A stretch of 64,000 bases of DNA from Ketobacter sp036337295 (GCA_036337295.1 JAYZEN010000009.1:62001-126000), one strand, 5' to 3'. Positions 15,611 through 25,261 are shown, numbered from the stretch's first letter. Made by a program: numbers and translations. Notes: a model not told the origin generated them from the letters alone.

Positions 15611-17464
15611 ATGCCGGCGTATCGTTCCAAAACCTCCACCCAAGGCCGAAATATGGCGGGCGCCCGAGCCCTGTGGCGGGCCACCGGCATGCAGGACGAG
15701 GATTTCCAGAAACCCATCATTGCGGTGGCCAATTCCTTCACCCAGTTTGTGCCAGGCCATGTGCACCTGAAGGATCTGGGCCAGCTGGTGTGCCGGGAGA
15801 TCGAACAAGCCGGCGGCGTGGCCAAAGAGTTCAACACCATTGCGGTGGATGACGGCATTGCCATGGGTCACGATGGCATGCTGTACAGCCTGCCATCCCG
15901 CGAGATCATCGCTGATTCCGTGGAATACATGGTCAATGCCCACTGCGCCGATGCCCTGGTGTGTATTTCCAATTGCGACAAGATCACCCCGGGAATGCTC
16001 ATGGCTGCGTTGCGCCTGAATATTCCGGTGATCTTTGTCTCCGGTGGCCCCATGGAAGCCGGCAAGACCAAGCTCTCCGACAAGATCATCAAGCTGGACC
16101 TGGTGGATGCGATGGTGGCGGCGGCGGACCCCAACATCACCGACGAGCAGGCCGATATGTACGAGCGCAGTGCCTGCCCCACCTGCGGTTCCTGTTCCGG
16201 TATGTTCACTGCCAACTCCATGAACTGTCTGACGGAAGCCCTGGGCTTGTCGTTGCCTGGTAACGGTACCACGCTGGCTACCCACGCCGATCGTGAGCAG
16301 CTGTTCCTGGAAGCGGGCCGGCGTATCGTTGAGATCACCAAACGCTATTACGAGCAGGACGACGCCAGCGTGTTGCCCCGCGCCATCGCCAATGTAAAAG
16401 CCTTTGAAAACGCCATCACCCTGGACATCGCCATGGGCGGTTCCACCAACACCATCCTGCACCTGATGGCCGCGGCCCAGGAAGGGGAAGTGGATTTCGG
16501 CATGGCGGACATTGATCGCCTGTCCCGCAAAGTGCCGCAGCTGTGTAAGGTGGCACCCAACACCCAGCAATACCACATTGAGGACGTACATCGTGCCGGA
16601 GGCATCATGGGTATCCTGGGTGAGCTGAACCGGGCTGGGCTGTTGCACACAGACGTGTCCACGGTGCATGCGCCTTCCATGGAAGAAGCCCTGGCGAAAT
16701 GGGATATCACCCAGACCGACGATGAGACTGTGCACAACTTCTTCCGCGCAGGCCCCGCCGGCATTCCCACCCAGCAGGCGTTCAGCCAGGATTGCCGTTG
16801 GGATTCCGTGGACGCCGACCGTGCCAACGGCTGCATTCGCTCCCTGGAACACGCCTACTCCAAAGAGGGCGGCTTGGCGGTGCTTACGGGTAACATTGCC
16901 CTGAACGGCTGTGTGGTGAAAACCGCAGGGGTGGACGACAGCATCCTGGTGTTTGAAGGCCCGGCCCGCCTCTTTGAGAGCCAGGACGCAGCGGTAAAAG
17001 GCATCCTGGGGGATGAGGTTCAGGCAGGTGAAGTGGTAGTGATTCGTTACGAAGGCCCCAAGGGCGGCCCCGGTATGCAGGAAATGCTGTATCCCACGTC
17101 GTACCTCAAATCCAAAGGCCTGGGTAAACAATGCGCCCTGTTGACCGATGGTCGTTTCTCCGGAGGCACCTCTGGCTTGTCTATTGGTCATGTCTCTCCA
17201 GAGGCCGCCTCCGGTGGCGCCATTGGGCTGGTGGAGCAGGGTGACCTGATCAAAATTGATATTCCCAATCGCACCATCGATGTGTTGTTGAGTGATGAGG
17301 TGCTGGCCCAGCGTCGTGCGGCCATGGACGCCAAAGGCAAGGCCGGTTGGAAACCCTTGGAAGATCGCCCCCGCAAAGTGAGTACCGCCCTGCGTGCCTA
17401 TGCCGCGCTGGCCACCAGTGCCGATCGTGGTGGTGTGCGGGATCTGTCGCAAATCGAACAATAA
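15611..17464 (+). CDS. ilvD: Dihydroxy-acid dehydratase
   Basis: A 617-residue enzyme (E. coli IlvD 616) for the fourth step of branched-chain amino acid synthesis, dehydrating 2,3-dihydroxy-isovalerate or -methylvalerate to the 2-keto acids. Fe-S ligand cysteines are present in CISNCDKITPG and CPTCGSCSGMF; the C-terminal TDGRFSGGTSGLSIGHVSPEA signature is intact. The ATG follows AGCAGGAGAGCACC. It is followed by its own terminator, so it is a single-gene unit. Confidence 0.97.
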   Translation: MPAYRSKTSTQGRNMAGARALWRATGMQDEDFQKPIIAVANSFTQFVPGHVHLKDLGQLVCREIEQAGGVAKEFNTIAVDDGIAMGHDGMLYSLPSREIIADSVEYMVNAHCADALVCISNCDKITPGMLMAALRLNIPVIFVSGGPMEAGKTKLSDKIIKLDLVDAMVAAADPNITDEQADMYERSACPTCGSCSGMFTANSMNCLTEALGLSLPGNGTTLATHADREQLFLEAGRRIVEITKRYYEQDDASVLPRAIANVKAFENAITLDIAMGGSTNTILHLMAAAQEGEVDFGMADIDRLSRKVPQLCKVAPNTQQYHIEDVHRAGGIMGILGELNRAGLLHTDVSTVHAPSMEEALAKWDITQTDDETVHNFFRAGPAGIPTQQAFSQDCRWDSVDADRANGCIRSLEHAYSKEGGLAVLTGNIALNGCVVKTAGVDDSILVFEGPARLFESQDAAVKGILGDEVQAGEVVVIRYEGPKGGPGMQEMLYPTSYLKSKGLGKQCALLTDGRFSGGTSGLSIGHVSPEAASGGAIGLVEQGDLIKIDIPNRTIDVLLSDEVLAQRRAAMDAKGKAGWKPLEDRPRKVSTALRAYAALATSADRGGVRDLSQIEQ

Positions 17465-17484
17465 TCGCAGCTGTGATCGTTCAC

Positions 17485-17511
17485 AAACGGGGCGCTAAGA
17501 TGCCCCGTTTT
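17485..17511 (+). terminator. Rho-independent terminator after ilvD
   Basis: Perfect 9-bp arms AAACGGGGC (17485-17493) / GCCCCGTTT (17502-17510) with an 8-base loop; the T run is short. Confidence 0.8.
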
Positions 17512-17638
17512 GCGTTTCGGCCTGGCCCTGTTGTTTTCTAAAGTTTATTTGATGTCGATCATTGGCAGGGGCTGCCGGTAGTGCGTGATCGGGCGGCTGT
17601 GTTATAAACGTTCACAGGCCAATAAAGGGGGAGCCATC

Positions 17639-18520
17639 ATGTCGTCTGCACAACCTGGAATTCTGTCGCCGGTGCCCAAGGTGGCCCGGCATCTCATGTT
17701 CACCCACGTACCGGACAGCGATCCGGTGGAGCCGCTGAAGCGATTGCAGGCGGTGGCCGATGGTGACTCCATGGTGGTGGGCCTGGGCGCGAGCCTGCTG
17801 GCACAGTTGGGATGTGAGATCAAAGGCATGCAGGATATGCCGGCACTGTCCGGTGCCGCCGTGGAGATTCCCTCGACGCCCGCGTCCCTCTGGATCTGGT
17901 TGCGGGGTGACGATCGTGGCGAGCTGCTGATGCAATCGCGGGAGCTCCGGCAACGCTTGGCGGGGGCTTTCGAATTGCGGGAGGCGGTTGATTGTTTTAT
18001 GTATCGGGACAGTCGTGACCTTTCGGGTTATATCGACGGCACCGAGAATCCCGAAGGCGACAAGGCAGAGCAGGCGGCACTGGTGTCCAGCAATATCGAA
18101 GGGCTCGATCAATCCAGCTTCGCCTCCGTGCAGCAGTGGATCCACAATCTCAATCACTTCCACTCATTGCCACAAGCAGAGCAGGACAACATCATCGGTC
18201 GGCACGTGTCCGACAACGAGGAGTTTGATGAGGCTCCGGAATCCGCCCACGTCAAGCGCTCAGCCCAGGAAAGCTTCTCTCCAGAAGCGTTTATTCTGCG
18301 CCGTTCCATGCCATGGAACGATGCCACACAGGAAGGACTGGTATTTCTGTGTTTCGGCAAAAGTTTTGATGCGTTCCAGGATATTCTAAAGCGCATGGTG
18401 GGGTTGGAGGATGGCATCACCGATGGCCTGTTCCGCTTTACCCAACCCATTACCGGCATGTTCTTCTGGTGCCCACCCATGGCCGACGGCAAGCTGAACC
18501 TGAGTGTGTTGAAAATCTAG
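17639..18520 (+). CDS. DyP-type haem peroxidase (YfeX-like)
   Basis: A 293-residue dye-decolorising peroxidase with the GxxDG motif as GYIDGTENP (Asp is the distal catalytic residue), a proximal-haem histidine in IIGRHVSDNEEF and a C-terminal FGKSFDAFQDILKRMVG. Size and sequence fit the cytoplasmic YfeX-like class (E. coli 299). It uses H2O2 to oxidise porphyrinogens or dyes; the natural substrate is unknown. ATG 17639 follows AAAGGGGGAGCC. No encapsulin gene is nearby. Confidence 0.92.
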   Translation: MSSAQPGILSPVPKVARHLMFTHVPDSDPVEPLKRLQAVADGDSMVVGLGASLLAQLGCEIKGMQDMPALSGAAVEIPSTPASLWIWLRGDDRGELLMQSRELRQRLAGAFELREAVDCFMYRDSRDLSGYIDGTENPEGDKAEQAALVSSNIEGLDQSSFASVQQWIHNLNHFHSLPQAEQDNIIGRHVSDNEEFDEAPESAHVKRSAQESFSPEAFILRRSMPWNDATQEGLVFLCFGKSFDAFQDILKRMVGLEDGITDGLFRFTQPITGMFFWCPPMADGKLNLSVLKI

Positions 18521-18659
18521 CGGGCGCAGGGCTGAAACGGGGATGCATGCACTGGTTGAGCTGTAGACATTTTTCTTCACAAATGTATTGCTGTCTGGTA
18601 GCTTTATCAATGCAGATCATAACAACAACATGCACGGATAAGCTCCAAGAGGTGCAGGC

Positions 18660-18842
18660 ATGCAAGCAGAACTGACGCTCAATCTGAAATGCCCTTCCTG
18701 TGGTTCCCTCACGCCGAAAACCCTCTCCGAAATCAAAGCTCAGAAAGCATTTGATTGCGCGTGCGGGTTTCATGCGGATCTACAGGCCAAACCCCTGGTG
18801 AAGCACGGCAAGCCGCGTGAGAAACTAGCGGTACCGGCCTAG
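18660..18842 (+). CDS. Small zinc-ribbon-like protein
   Basis: A 60-residue protein with a paired-cysteine pattern, CPSCGSL at residues 15-21 and DCACGFH at 33-39, expected to bind one zinc ion. It has a basic C-terminal tail. The ATG follows AAGAGGTGCAGGC. Coding potential rests on the cysteine spacing and the ribosome-binding site; function unknown. Confidence 0.62.
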   Translation: MQAELTLNLKCPSCGSLTPKTLSEIKAQKAFDCACGFHADLQAKPLVKHGKPREKLAVPA

Positions 18843-18862
18843 CCCAAGCGCCGCCGGTCTCA

Positions 18863-18906
18863 GGGCAAACCCACCGCGGGGCTGCGCCACCGCAGGGTTT
18901 CTGCCC
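18863..18906. other. GC-rich inverted repeat after the zinc-ribbon gene
   Basis: GGGCAAACCC (18863-18872) can pair with GGGTTTCTGCCC (18895-18906) with a small bulge. No T tract follows, so any terminator role is doubtful. Confidence 0.35.
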
Positions 18907-18991
18907 CTCCGAATTAAGCCTTTCGGGTGGATTTTCATTAATTGGTACCTGTGGTAGCCTGCCCCCTCTTCAACCTGCCTAGTGTATTTCG

Positions 18992-19606
18992 ATGTCTCTG
19001 ACCACCAAGACTGTCACTGGAGACCAGTTCGCCCACTGGATCGAGCCGGTGGCGGAGCTGCGCATCCGGGTGTTCCGCGAGTTTCCCTATTTGTACGATG
19101 GCGATGTGGCTTACGAGCAGCGCTACCTGCAGCGTTACCAGGCCTCGGGCCAGAGTGTGCTGGTGCTGGCTTTGGATGGCGCACGGGTGGTGGGGGCGTC
19201 CACCGGTTTGCCAATGCGGGACGCGGACAGCGCCTTCCAAAAACCGTTTCAGAAGCCCATCCAGGATGGAGGGGCGGATGTGGCAAGCCTCTACTATTTC
19301 GGCGAGTCGGTGTTGTTGCCGGAATATCGCGGCACCGGCATCGGCCATCGCTTTTTTGATGAGCGGGAGCGGGTGGCCGCTGAACTGGGTTATGCCGTCA
19401 CCACGTTTTGTGCCGTGGTCAGACCCATAGATCACCCGCTGCGCCCTGCCCAGTATCGGCCCCATGATCTGTTCTGGAACAAGCGCGGTTATCAGTGCCG
19501 CCCGGATCTGGAGTGTCAGTATTCCTGGCTGGATCTGGGGCAGACGGAGGAGACCGCGAAAACCATGCGCTTCTGGGTGCGGGATAGACAGAGTAAAGAT
19601 CAATGA
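18992..19606 (+). CDS. GNAT-family N-acetyltransferase
   Basis: A 204-residue protein with a GNAT core: central strand FGESVLLPEYRGTGIGHRFF carries the acetyl-CoA-binding RGTGIG loop, preceded by a beta strand VLVLALDGARVVGAS. The C-terminal part (DLFWNKRGYQCRPDLECQYSWLDLG) is typical of a broad family often found beside rlmJ-type genes. The acceptor substrate is unknown. It ends 13 bases before rlmJ, so the two are probably co-transcribed. Confidence 0.78.
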   Translation: MSLTTKTVTGDQFAHWIEPVAELRIRVFREFPYLYDGDVAYEQRYLQRYQASGQSVLVLALDGARVVGASTGLPMRDADSAFQKPFQKPIQDGGADVASLYYFGESVLLPEYRGTGIGHRFFDERERVAAELGYAVTTFCAVVRPIDHPLRPAQYRPHDLFWNKRGYQCRPDLECQYSWLDLGQTEETAKTMRFWVRDRQSKDQ

Positions 19607-19619
19607 GGAATTGCGCTCT

Positions 19620-20471
19620 ATGTTGAGTTATCGCCACGGGTTTCACGCCGGTAATCACGGGGATGTCCTGAAACACTGGGTGCTGGTGTTGTGCCTGGAA
19701 TACCTGAAGCAGAAGGACAAGCCCTTCTTCTATATCGACACCCATGCCGGGAGCGGGCAGTACTCCCTGAAAGACCCCTATGCCCGTAAGACCGCCGAAG
19801 CGGACGCCGGAATTGCCCGCCTGTGGGAGGCGGCTGATCTGCCGGAGAGCCTCAACCTGTATCTGGCACAGGTGCGGGATCAAAATAAGCGGGGCCAGAA
19901 TAAAGGCACATTGCTGCAGTATCCCGGCTCACCGGCGTTGGCAGCGGCGCTGCTGCGCCCGGACGACCGGATGCGATTGATCGAGCTGCATGGCTCCGAT
20001 CTGGTGGCATTGGTGAAGCTGTTTGCACGGGACCCTCGGGTCAAGGTGCTGGATGGGGACGGGTTTGTAGCGGTGAAAGGGTTGCTGCCACCGGAGAGCC
20101 GGCGCGGCCTGGTGCTGATGGACCCGTCCTACGAGATCAAGAGTGACTACAACAAAGTTCTCACCGCCATGAACGAATGCCTGAAGCGATTTGCCACCGG
20201 GCAGTATCTGGTGTGGTATCCGTTGATCAATTCGGTGTCTGCCCAGCGCTTTTCCGAGCAGTTGCAAAAACTGCCCTGCAGCCGTTGGCTGGATGTGAAG
20301 ATGGCGGTCAGCCGTCCGCCTCAGGGCCACGGCATGTTCGGCAGCGGAATGTTTGTGATCAACCCGCCCTGGACGTTGCGGGAGCAGCTGGAGCAGGGGC
20401 TGCCCGCCCTGACCCAGCTGCTGGCCCAGGATGACGGGGCCGAGTGGTCGATTCAGGAAAAGTCCGAATAA
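19620..20471 (+). CDS. rlmJ: 23S rRNA (adenine-2030-N6)-methyltransferase
   Basis: A 283-residue protein (E. coli RlmJ 280) starting MLSYRHGFHAGNHGDVLKHW, the diagnostic N-terminus. SAM-binding segments include FYIDTHAGSG; the adenine-methylase motif IV appears as LMDPSYE. It methylates A2030 in 23S rRNA using S-adenosylmethionine. The ATG at 19620 has GAGGA about ten bases upstream; the frame is open further upstream but that part has no family similarity. Confidence 0.95.
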   Translation: MLSYRHGFHAGNHGDVLKHWVLVLCLEYLKQKDKPFFYIDTHAGSGQYSLKDPYARKTAEADAGIARLWEAADLPESLNLYLAQVRDQNKRGQNKGTLLQYPGSPALAAALLRPDDRMRLIELHGSDLVALVKLFARDPRVKVLDGDGFVAVKGLLPPESRRGLVLMDPSYEIKSDYNKVLTAMNECLKRFATGQYLVWYPLINSVSAQRFSEQLQKLPCSRWLDVKMAVSRPPQGHGMFGSGMFVINPPWTLREQLEQGLPALTQLLAQDDGAEWSIQEKSE

Positions 20472-20526
20472 GCACTTCCGGTGCACCCAATGATTCAGTA
20501 GTAATACCTCAACAGGAAACACGGTT

Positions 20527-21006
20527 ATGAGCATCACTAACGATACAGTTGTCCAGTTTCACTACACCTTGAGCGAAGCGGGCAATGAACTGGAAAGTAC
20601 GCAGGGTGGGGAGCCGATGGCGTATCTCCATGGCCATCAGAACATCATCCCGGGGTTGGAAAAGGCCATGGCCGGCAAGCAGGAGGGGGACAGTTTCAGC
20701 GTCACCATCGAGCCGGCGGAAGCCTATGGCGAACGCAAGGATGGCGCCACCCAGCGCATTCCCCTGAAGCACATGCAGGGTGCCAAAAAGTGGCGCCCGG
20801 GCATGACAGCCTGGGTGCAAACCGAACAGGGCCAGCGTCAGGTTACTGTGGTCAAGGTGGGTAAATTCAATGCCGATTGTGATCTGAACCACCCCCTGGC
20901 GGGCAAGACCCTTACCTTTGATGTGCAGGTGGTGGCGCTGCGCCCGGCCACAGAAGACGAAAAGGCTCACGGCCATGCCCATGGTGTGGGCGGTCACCAT
21001 CATTAA
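20527..21006 (+). CDS. slyD: FKBP-type peptidyl-prolyl isomerase SlyD
   Basis: A 159-residue two-domain PPIase/chaperone: N-terminal FKBP half (VVQFHYTLSEAGNELEST), the insert-in-flap domain at about residues 65-130, return to FKBP (NHPLAGKTLTFDVQV), then a His-rich metal-binding tail (HGHAHGVGGHHH). It catalyses proline isomerisation and handles nickel, for instance in hydrogenase maturation. The tail is short compared with E. coli SlyD. Start ATG 20527 follows AACAGGAAACACGGTT. Confidence 0.94.
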   Translation: MSITNDTVVQFHYTLSEAGNELESTQGGEPMAYLHGHQNIIPGLEKAMAGKQEGDSFSVTIEPAEAYGERKDGATQRIPLKHMQGAKKWRPGMTAWVQTEQGQRQVTVVKVGKFNADCDLNHPLAGKTLTFDVQVVALRPATEDEKAHGHAHGVGGHHH

Positions 21007-21023
21007 CTGTCTGTTTTCAATCG

Positions 21024-21066
21024 GATTGCAAGGGAATGCAATCTGTCGCGACTGAGCTAAGCTTAG
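21024..21066. promoter_or_regulatory. Two inverted repeats between slyD and the histidine kinase
   Basis: GATTGCA-AGGGAA-TGCAATC (21024-21043) and the palindrome CTAAGCTTAG (21057-21066). They could be a weak terminator or protein-binding sites; no T tract follows. Confidence 0.35.
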
Positions 21067-21125
21067 TAGGTGAATCCCTGCAGATTGATTCACTGCGATA
21101 GGAAGTTCTAGAAGGGATACGTCCG

Positions 21126-23672
21126 ATGCCGATTCGTCGCTGGTATGCTGCAGCCAGCTTTATCCATAACGCCTACACCGCCTGGCTTGTGCTGGTACTT
21201 TCGCTGATCGTCACGGTGGGGGCGTACGTCGTTTCCTCCCGCGTTATTGAAGAGCGTTTAAGTGACCGCTTTCGCTTCAGTGTGGAAGAGCTGGAGAAAG
21301 CGATCCATAACCACCTGAGTGTTTACGAGCAGGTGCTGCGATCTACCGTCGCCATGGTGTACGCCTCCGAACAGTTGAACCGCGAAGAGTTTGCCACCTA
21401 CGTCCGTAACCTGCACCTGGATGAGTATTGGCCCGGGATTCAGGGTATCGGATTCAGCGTTCCGTTACAGCCCGACCAGCTGGAAGCACATGAGGCTGAG
21501 GTGCAGGCGCAAGGCTTTCCGGATTATCAAATCAAACCCGCAGGTGAGCGGGAGGTTTATTCCTCCATCGTGTTTCTGGAGCCTTTCGACTGGCGCAACC
21601 GGCGCGCGTTCGGCTATGACATGTACTCCAACGACGTTCGGCGTGTTGCCATGGATCGTGCCCGTCGCACCGGTCATGCGTCCACCTCCGGCAAAATTCG
21701 CCTGGTGCAGGAGACCGACCGCGATGTTCAGAGTGGATTTCTAACGTACCTGCCGGTCTACAAAACCAGGAATACACCTGCAACCGAGGCGGAGCGGGAA
21801 TCCCAGTTTCAAGCCTGGCTGTATGCCGCGTTTCGGGCCGGTGACCTGATGGCAGGGGTGGTGGGCAGTGCCAGTTTCAAACTGGACTATGAGATTTATG
21901 ATGGCGAAGGGGTACTGCCGGATCAGTTGCTGTATTCCAGCCGTGGGGGCATAAAGCCGGCGGCGGAGTCGGACCTGGTTCTGGTGCGTCAAATTGAATT
22001 GCAAGGCCGCCCCTGGACCTTGCGGGTGACCCCTTCCGATGGCTTTAGCGCCGGCCTGCAGGAGGATCTGCCCCGCTATGTGGCCGCAGGGGGGATCATT
22101 ATCGACGTGCTATTGTTTTACGTCATCCTGTCGCTGCACTTTATCAAGCAGAAAGCGGAGCAATTGGCCGAGGAGCGCACGGAGGAGCTTAATGCCACCA
22201 AGGATGCCGTTGAGAAAGAGCGCCGGTTCGCCAACTCGGTGATCGACAGCCTGCAGCTGGTCTTGCTGGTGAAAAGCCAGTCCTCCGGGCGCCTGTTGCG
22301 AGTGAACCCGTTTACCCGGTCGCTGTTCGGGGCGGACGGCGTGACCATGAGCCCGTTGCTGCGACGTTTCGTATCCCGGGTTGAAAATCAAAGCCGCCTG
22401 ACCAGTCAGGAGTCGCGTCTGGCCTATGTGGGGCAGCTGGACATTGAAACCGAAGAGGGCATTCGCTGGTTTGTGGTGAACCGCAACCATCTGGAGCAGG
22501 CCCCCGGTGAATCCGACGATGAATGTTACCTGTGCAGTGCCATTGACATCACCGAGCAGGTGGAATCGGAAAAACGCTTCACCACCCTGTTTGATTCTGC
22601 GCCCTGCGGATTGATGCTGGTGGGTGAGGACCAGACCATTCAGCTGGCCAACAAGGCGCTCTATGACGTATTCGGCTATGCACCTGACGAGTTGTTGGGT
22701 CAGTCAATTGCCGTGCTGATTCCAGAGGAAGCACGGGCCCGGCATCATGGTTTTGTACTCAACTATTCCAACGAGCCTTACTCCCGCAAAATGAGCGCCC
22801 GTAGCGATTTGCGTGGGATCAGGAAAGACGGCCGCGAGCTGGTGCTGGACATCGCGTTGCAACCGTTGCCCTATGAGGACCGGTTGTCGGTGCTGGTGTC
22901 GGTGTTCGACATTACCGAGCAATCCAGCCTGATGAACCAGCTGGAGGCCGCCAACCGGGCCAAGTCGGAATTCCTGGCCAGTATGTCCCATGAGCTGCGC
23001 ACCCCGCTCAATTCCATCATCGGCTTTACCGAACGGGTTATCAAAGGGGCATCCGAGCGTCTGTCGGAACGGGATGCAGATGCCCTGGGCACGGTACGAC
23101 GCAACGCCCACCATCTGCTGTCACTGATCAATGACATTCTGGACCTGTCGAAAGTGGAAGCCGGGCGCATGGAAGTGGAATGGGGGCAGTACGATATTGG
23201 CAAGCTGCTGGATGTGCAGTTACAGGTGTTGGCCCCTTCCGCTAAAGCCAAGGGGCTGGAATTTAACGTGAACATGCCTGGGGAAAAACTGCTGTTCTGG
23301 ACTGACAAGGACAAGCTGATTCAGATCCTCAACAACCTCGTCTCCAATGCGGTGAAGTACACCCAGCAGGGCAGCGTCAGTGTGGCGCTTTCCTATCATC
23401 AGGATCGGCATGAGCTGGTGCTGCAGGTGAGTGATACCGGAATTGGTATTCCCGCAGCGGAACTGCGTACCCTGTTCAAGGAGTTTGTGCGCATGAAGGA
23501 AGCGCGCCAGTTCAATATACAGGGCACCGGCCTGGGCTTGGTGATCAGTGATCGGCTGGCGCAGTTGGTGGGTGGGCGGATCTGGGCGGAGAGCGTCCAT
23601 GGGCAGGGCAGCACCTTCACCGTGTATTTGCCGGCGTTGACCGAACCGCCGCCGCCACCCATCACTTCATAG
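21126..23672 (+). CDS. CHASE-domain sensor histidine kinase
   Basis: An 848-residue inner-membrane kinase. Order: transmembrane helix at about 18-38, periplasmic CHASE domain (about 75-260, with IQGIGFSVPLQPDQ and EPFDWRNRRAFGYDMYS), second helix near 320-340, a coiled linker, two PAS-like regions (about 370-480 and 480-600), HisKA with phospho-acceptor His622 in FLASMSHELRTPLNSIIGF, and HATPase (NNLVSNAVKYTQ; VSDTGIGI; GTGLGLVI). There is no receiver or Hpt domain, and no response regulator is adjacent, so the partner is elsewhere. CHASE domains bind small ligands such as cytokinin-like or acyl compounds; the ligand is unknown. Confidence 0.93.
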   Translation: MPIRRWYAAASFIHNAYTAWLVLVLSLIVTVGAYVVSSRVIEERLSDRFRFSVEELEKAIHNHLSVYEQVLRSTVAMVYASEQLNREEFATYVRNLHLDEYWPGIQGIGFSVPLQPDQLEAHEAEVQAQGFPDYQIKPAGEREVYSSIVFLEPFDWRNRRAFGYDMYSNDVRRVAMDRARRTGHASTSGKIRLVQETDRDVQSGFLTYLPVYKTRNTPATEAERESQFQAWLYAAFRAGDLMAGVVGSASFKLDYEIYDGEGVLPDQLLYSSRGGIKPAAESDLVLVRQIELQGRPWTLRVTPSDGFSAGLQEDLPRYVAAGGIIIDVLLFYVILSLHFIKQKAEQLAEERTEELNATKDAVEKERRFANSVIDSLQLVLLVKSQSSGRLLRVNPFTRSLFGADGVTMSPLLRRFVSRVENQSRLTSQESRLAYVGQLDIETEEGIRWFVVNRNHLEQAPGESDDECYLCSAIDITEQVESEKRFTTLFDSAPCGLMLVGEDQTIQLANKALYDVFGYAPDELLGQSIAVLIPEEARARHHGFVLNYSNEPYSRKMSARSDLRGIRKDGRELVLDIALQPLPYEDRLSVLVSVFDITEQSSLMNQLEAANRAKSEFLASMSHELRTPLNSIIGFTERVIKGASERLSERDADALGTVRRNAHHLLSLINDILDLSKVEAGRMEVEWGQYDIGKLLDVQLQVLAPSAKAKGLEFNVNMPGEKLLFWTDKDKLIQILNNLVSNAVKYTQQGSVSVALSYHQDRHELVLQVSDTGIGIPAAELRTLFKEFVRMKEARQFNIQGTGLGLVISDRLAQLVGGRIWAESVHGQGSTFTVYLPALTEPPPPPITS

Positions 23673-23713
23673 ACCGTGAGATCATAGGTCGTGAGATCAT
23701 AGACAGCGTGATC
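23669..23713. repeat. Three 15-bp tandem repeats at the end of the kinase gene
   Basis: Units ATAGACCGTGAGATC (23669-23683), ATAGGTCGTGAGATC (23684-23698) and ATAGACAGCGTGATC (23699-23713). The first contains the kinase stop codon. Confidence 0.85.
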
Positions 23714-23760
23714 CAACTTTCGTATCGTATCCCGCTCAACACGCGTTCCCGGGGGAAGAT

Positions 23761-24156
23761 ATGGAACAGGCAAGTACGCATTCAAAAGTGATCGGCTATA
23801 TTCTCTGGATTTTCGGGTTCCTGGGGTCCCACCGTTTTTATTACGGCAAACCCATCACCGGCACCATCTGGTTCTTCACCCTCGGCCTGTTGTTCATTGG
23901 CTGGATCATCGACCTGTTCCTGATTCCCTCCATGGATCGGGAGGCGGATCGCAAATATACCCCGGGCAAAGTGGATTACACCGTCAGCTGGATTCTATTG
24001 ACCTTCCTCGGGGTGTTCGGTATTCACCGCTTTTATATGGGCAAATGGATCACCGGGCTTATCTATCTGTTGACCGGCGGCCTGTTTCTGGTGGGTTACC
24101 TGTATGACTACTGGACTTTGAACGGTCAGATTGACGAAGTGAACCGGCTGCCCTGA
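23761..24156 (+). CDS. TM2-domain membrane protein
   Basis: A 131-residue protein with two tandem TM2-type helical hairpins: IFGFLGSHRFYYGKPITGTIWFFTLG (about 18-44) and FLGVFGIHRFYMGKWITGLIYLLTGG (about 81-106). The G-x-H-RFY-x-GK motif is repeated, which suggests an internal duplication. TM2 proteins are inner-membrane and of unknown biochemical role. It follows the histidine kinase by 88 bases and converges with the SDR gene at 24167. Confidence 0.87.
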   Translation: MEQASTHSKVIGYILWIFGFLGSHRFYYGKPITGTIWFFTLGLLFIGWIIDLFLIPSMDREADRKYTPGKVDYTVSWILLTFLGVFGIHRFYMGKWITGLIYLLTGGLFLVGYLYDYWTLNGQIDEVNRLP

Positions 24157-24166
24157 GGCAACTGGC

Positions 24167-25126
24167 TCAGGCCACCGCCTGCTGCGATTCAAAGGGGTAG
24201 ACCACCCCGGTCAGCTGCTCTGAAACCTCCCACAGCTTGCGGGCGATTTCCGGGTTGCGGGAACGGCGGGTGGAGGCGGCGGGTGCTGGCGATCCGAAAG
24301 CCTCATAAAAGCCATCAGGCCCGATATAGTCGCCGCCCTGCACTGCCTCGGCGGTGGCGGCATACAAGGTTGGCAAAGCACCTTTGAGGGCACTCTGGCC
24401 CAACACCGGTGTCAACAATTGGGCCAGGCGGGAAACGATGCGGGAGGACGGAGTCTCGGTGCGATATTGCCCGAGGCTGGTGTTGGAAACGCCGGGATGA
24501 ACCGCCACGGAAATGGTTTGGGTGCCGGCCAGGTTCAGGCGTCGCTCCAGCTCCCGGGCGAACACCAGATTCGCCAGTTTACTCTGACCATAGGCTTTGT
24601 GCTTACCGTAGGCGCGCCGCTCAAAAAACAGGTCGTCAAAATTCAGGTTACCCGCCCGATGGGCAATGCTGCTGACGGTGACAATGCGGGAACCCGGTTG
24701 TTTCAATAACGCGGGCAGCAGCAGCCCGGTGAGGGCAAAGTGGCCGAAATGATTGATCCCGATCTGGGACTCAAAGCCATCCCGGGTTGTGCCTTTGGGC
24801 AACCACATCACACCCGCATTGTTGATCAGCCCGTCCAGGCGATCGTACTGCTCCAGGAAATCCTGTGCCATGGCACGCACCGAATCCAGACTGCCCAGGT
24901 CCAGTGCCAGGAACTGGAGTGAGGCCTTGGGATGGGCTTGGCGGATGGTGGCCATGGCCTGCAGGGCTTTGGCTTCGTTACGGCAGGCCAGGATCACATG
25001 GGCGCCTTTGGCGGCCAGCACTTTGGCGGCGGCCAGGCCGATGCCACTGTTGGCACCGGTGATCAGGACGCGTTTTCCGGCCTGGCTTGGAATGTTGTCC
25101 TCTGACCATGTGTTCTTATTGGACAT
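24167..25126 (-). CDS. Short-chain dehydrogenase, retinol dehydrogenase/protochlorophyllide reductase-like
   Basis: A 319-residue SDR: VLITGANSGIGLAAAK, NNAGVMW, active-site Ser in VTVSSIAHR and Y-x3-K as YGQSK. The long C-terminal part is typical of the retinol dehydrogenase-like group, which acts on lipophilic alcohols or aldehydes with NADP(H). Substrate unknown. No operon partner; it converges with the TM2 gene. Confidence 0.85.
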   Translation of the reverse strand: MSNKNTWSEDNIPSQAGKRVLITGANSGIGLAAAKVLAAKGAHVILACRNEAKALQAMATIRQAHPKASLQFLALDLGSLDSVRAMAQDFLEQYDRLDGLINNAGVMWLPKGTTRDGFESQIGINHFGHFALTGLLLPALLKQPGSRIVTVSSIAHRAGNLNFDDLFFERRAYGKHKAYGQSKLANLVFARELERRLNLAGTQTISVAVHPGVSNTSLGQYRTETPSSRIVSRLAQLLTPVLGQSALKGALPTLYAATAEAVQGGDYIGPDGFYEAFGSPAPAASTRRSRNPEIARKLWEVSEQLTGVVYPFESQQAVA

Positions 25127-25261
25127 GATGGGCCGCTCTGTTTATTGGGATTGAAGTCACGATGCTAGCAAGAGACTCGCTGCGCTTTCAATGCGATTGC
25201 ACTGCAGAATCGTCAAGCTTGCTACACTGTTAAGAACGATCATGTCGGGTATCGGGGATTT

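Noticed and set aside
15554..17461. Very long open frame on the minus strand opposite ilvD (635 codons)
   Set aside because: It is a mirror of the high-GC codon pattern of ilvD, which is a certain gene; the predicted protein is His/Gly-rich and low in family features.
24152..24171. CCTGAG/CTCAGG hairpin between the TM2 and SDR genes
   Set aside because: Six-bp arms without a T tract, and it extends into the SDR gene; too weak to call a terminator.
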